Shown here: piece by piece, positions 12,107 through 12,469 of the stretch
Numbering within the stretch: position 1 is the stretch's first letter
How the letters are laid out: each line of letters opens with the position of its first letter
Origin: an uncultured Rhodospirillaceae bacterium
GTDB lineage: Bacteria > Pseudomonadota > Alphaproteobacteria > Thalassobaculales > Thalassobaculaceae
NCBI GenBank assembly: GCA_937891725.1
Contig: CALAHL010000848.1
Location: 1 to 12,469 of the forward strand
Direction: 5' to 3'
Length of the DNA stretch: 12,469 bases
Notes under the pieces: model-generated
Databases searched by the model: none
What the model saw: only the letters and a program-made list of their open reading frames with translations
What the model was told of the DNA's origin: nothing
Made by a program: the position numbers and the translations under genes

Positions 12107-12469
12107 TGGGTCTGCGAACCTTCACTCGGCATGTCTTTGTCGCGGCCGTCGGTTTGGCGGGGCTGATCGGACCGATGATGGCGCCTGCCCAAGCGGATCC
12201 GGTCGCGGTAGTCGGCAGTGCCGGTGACGGGTACGACCGTCTGATTTTTGCCTGGCCGAGCTCGATCGAATACACCGCCGAACGGTTTGGCGACCAACTG
12301 GTGATCCGGTTCTCACGCCCGATCGAGGCGGACATGTCCAACGCCGCAGCCCCCCTTGGTACCTACGTGTCGGGCGCGCGTCTCGGAAGCGACGGGCGCA
12401 GCGTTGTTGTGGATCTGACGGGAAACCATCGGCTGCGGGGATCGCGGAACGGCAATCAGATCATCATCG
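12103..12469 (+). CDS. Exported protein, 5' part only (cut by window edge)
   Basis: An open frame starts by ATGA overlap with the MotB-type gene and runs off the window after about 122 codons. An N-terminal Sec signal peptide is visible (basic GLRTFTRH, hydrophobic VFVAAVGLAGLIG, AQA cleavage site near residue 31). Two beta-rich segments follow, DRLIFAWPSSIEYTAERFGD and QLVIRFSRPIEADM. Their alternating strand pattern recalls AMIN-type domains that bind cell wall or target proteins to the envelope. In related alphaproteobacteria this position often holds a long exported protein with TPR repeats, but those would lie beyond the window. Coupling to motB suggests a periplasmic partner of the stator. 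A MotC-like role is speculation. A second in-frame ATG at 12106 is an alternative start. Confidence 0.7.
   Translation, partial: MMGLRTFTRHVFVAAVGLAGLIGPMMAPAQADPVAVVGSAGDGYDRLIFAWPSSIEYTAERFGDQLVIRFSRPIEADMSNAAAPLGTYVSGARLGSDGRSVVVDLTGNHRLRGSRNGNQIII

Overview
The window is an uninterrupted flagellar gene cluster from a GC-rich alphaproteobacterium. The best guess is a Rhodospirillales-type organism. This rests on gene content and order: FliX, a short FlgJ without a muramidase domain, an alphaproteobacterial DksA with a degenerate zinc finger, and the chain fliL-fliM-DUF6468-MotE-CheZ-like-MotB-MotB. No mobile element, rRNA, tRNA or CRISPR array was seen, and nothing suggests recent transfer.

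Layout. (1) Positions 45-2002, minus strand: flgI (P-ring), flgJ (rod-binding protein), flgN (export chaperone), tightly packed. A sigma-54-type promoter lies upstream of flgI, and a strong hairpin lies after flgN at the window edge. (2) Positions 2201-3164, plus strand: fliX, which diverges from flgI, then dksA with its own apparent sigma-70-type promoter and a hairpin terminator. (3) Positions 3300-6801, minus strand: flgF-flgG-flgA-flgH (rod proteins, P-ring chaperone, L-ring lipoprotein), convergent with dksA. (4) Positions 6802-7195: a 394-bp divergent control region. It has one sigma-54-type promoter facing flgF and another facing fliL. Between them are four GANTC sites in exact 11-bp register, the middle of which forms a perfect 9-bp inverted repeat. 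(5) Positions 7196 to the right end, plus strand: fliL, fliM, a DUF6468 membrane protein, a MotE-like protein, a CheZ-like protein, two MotB-like proteins, and the beginning of an exported protein cut by the window edge. The last four genes overlap or nearly touch.

How it works together. The minus-strand operons supply the late parts of the basal body: distal rod, P- and L-rings and their helpers. The plus-strand operon supplies the switch (FliM), stator-associated parts (FliL, MotE, MotB-type proteins) and a probable CheY-phosphate phosphatase. FliX is the known link between basal-body assembly and the sigma-54 activator FlbD in Caulobacter. The three sigma-54-type promoters found here fit a FliX/FlbD-type circuit, although flbD and rpoN are not in the window.

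Most notable: (a) the tandem MotB paralogues, one with the ion-binding Asp and an intact OmpA-type motif and one with Ser at that position and an eroded OmpA-type domain; (b) the phased GANTC array at the divergent flgF/fliL promoters, with a related element upstream of fliX/flgI; (c) a very short CheZ-like protein that keeps the D-x3-Q catalytic pattern and has a CheY-binding-like tail.
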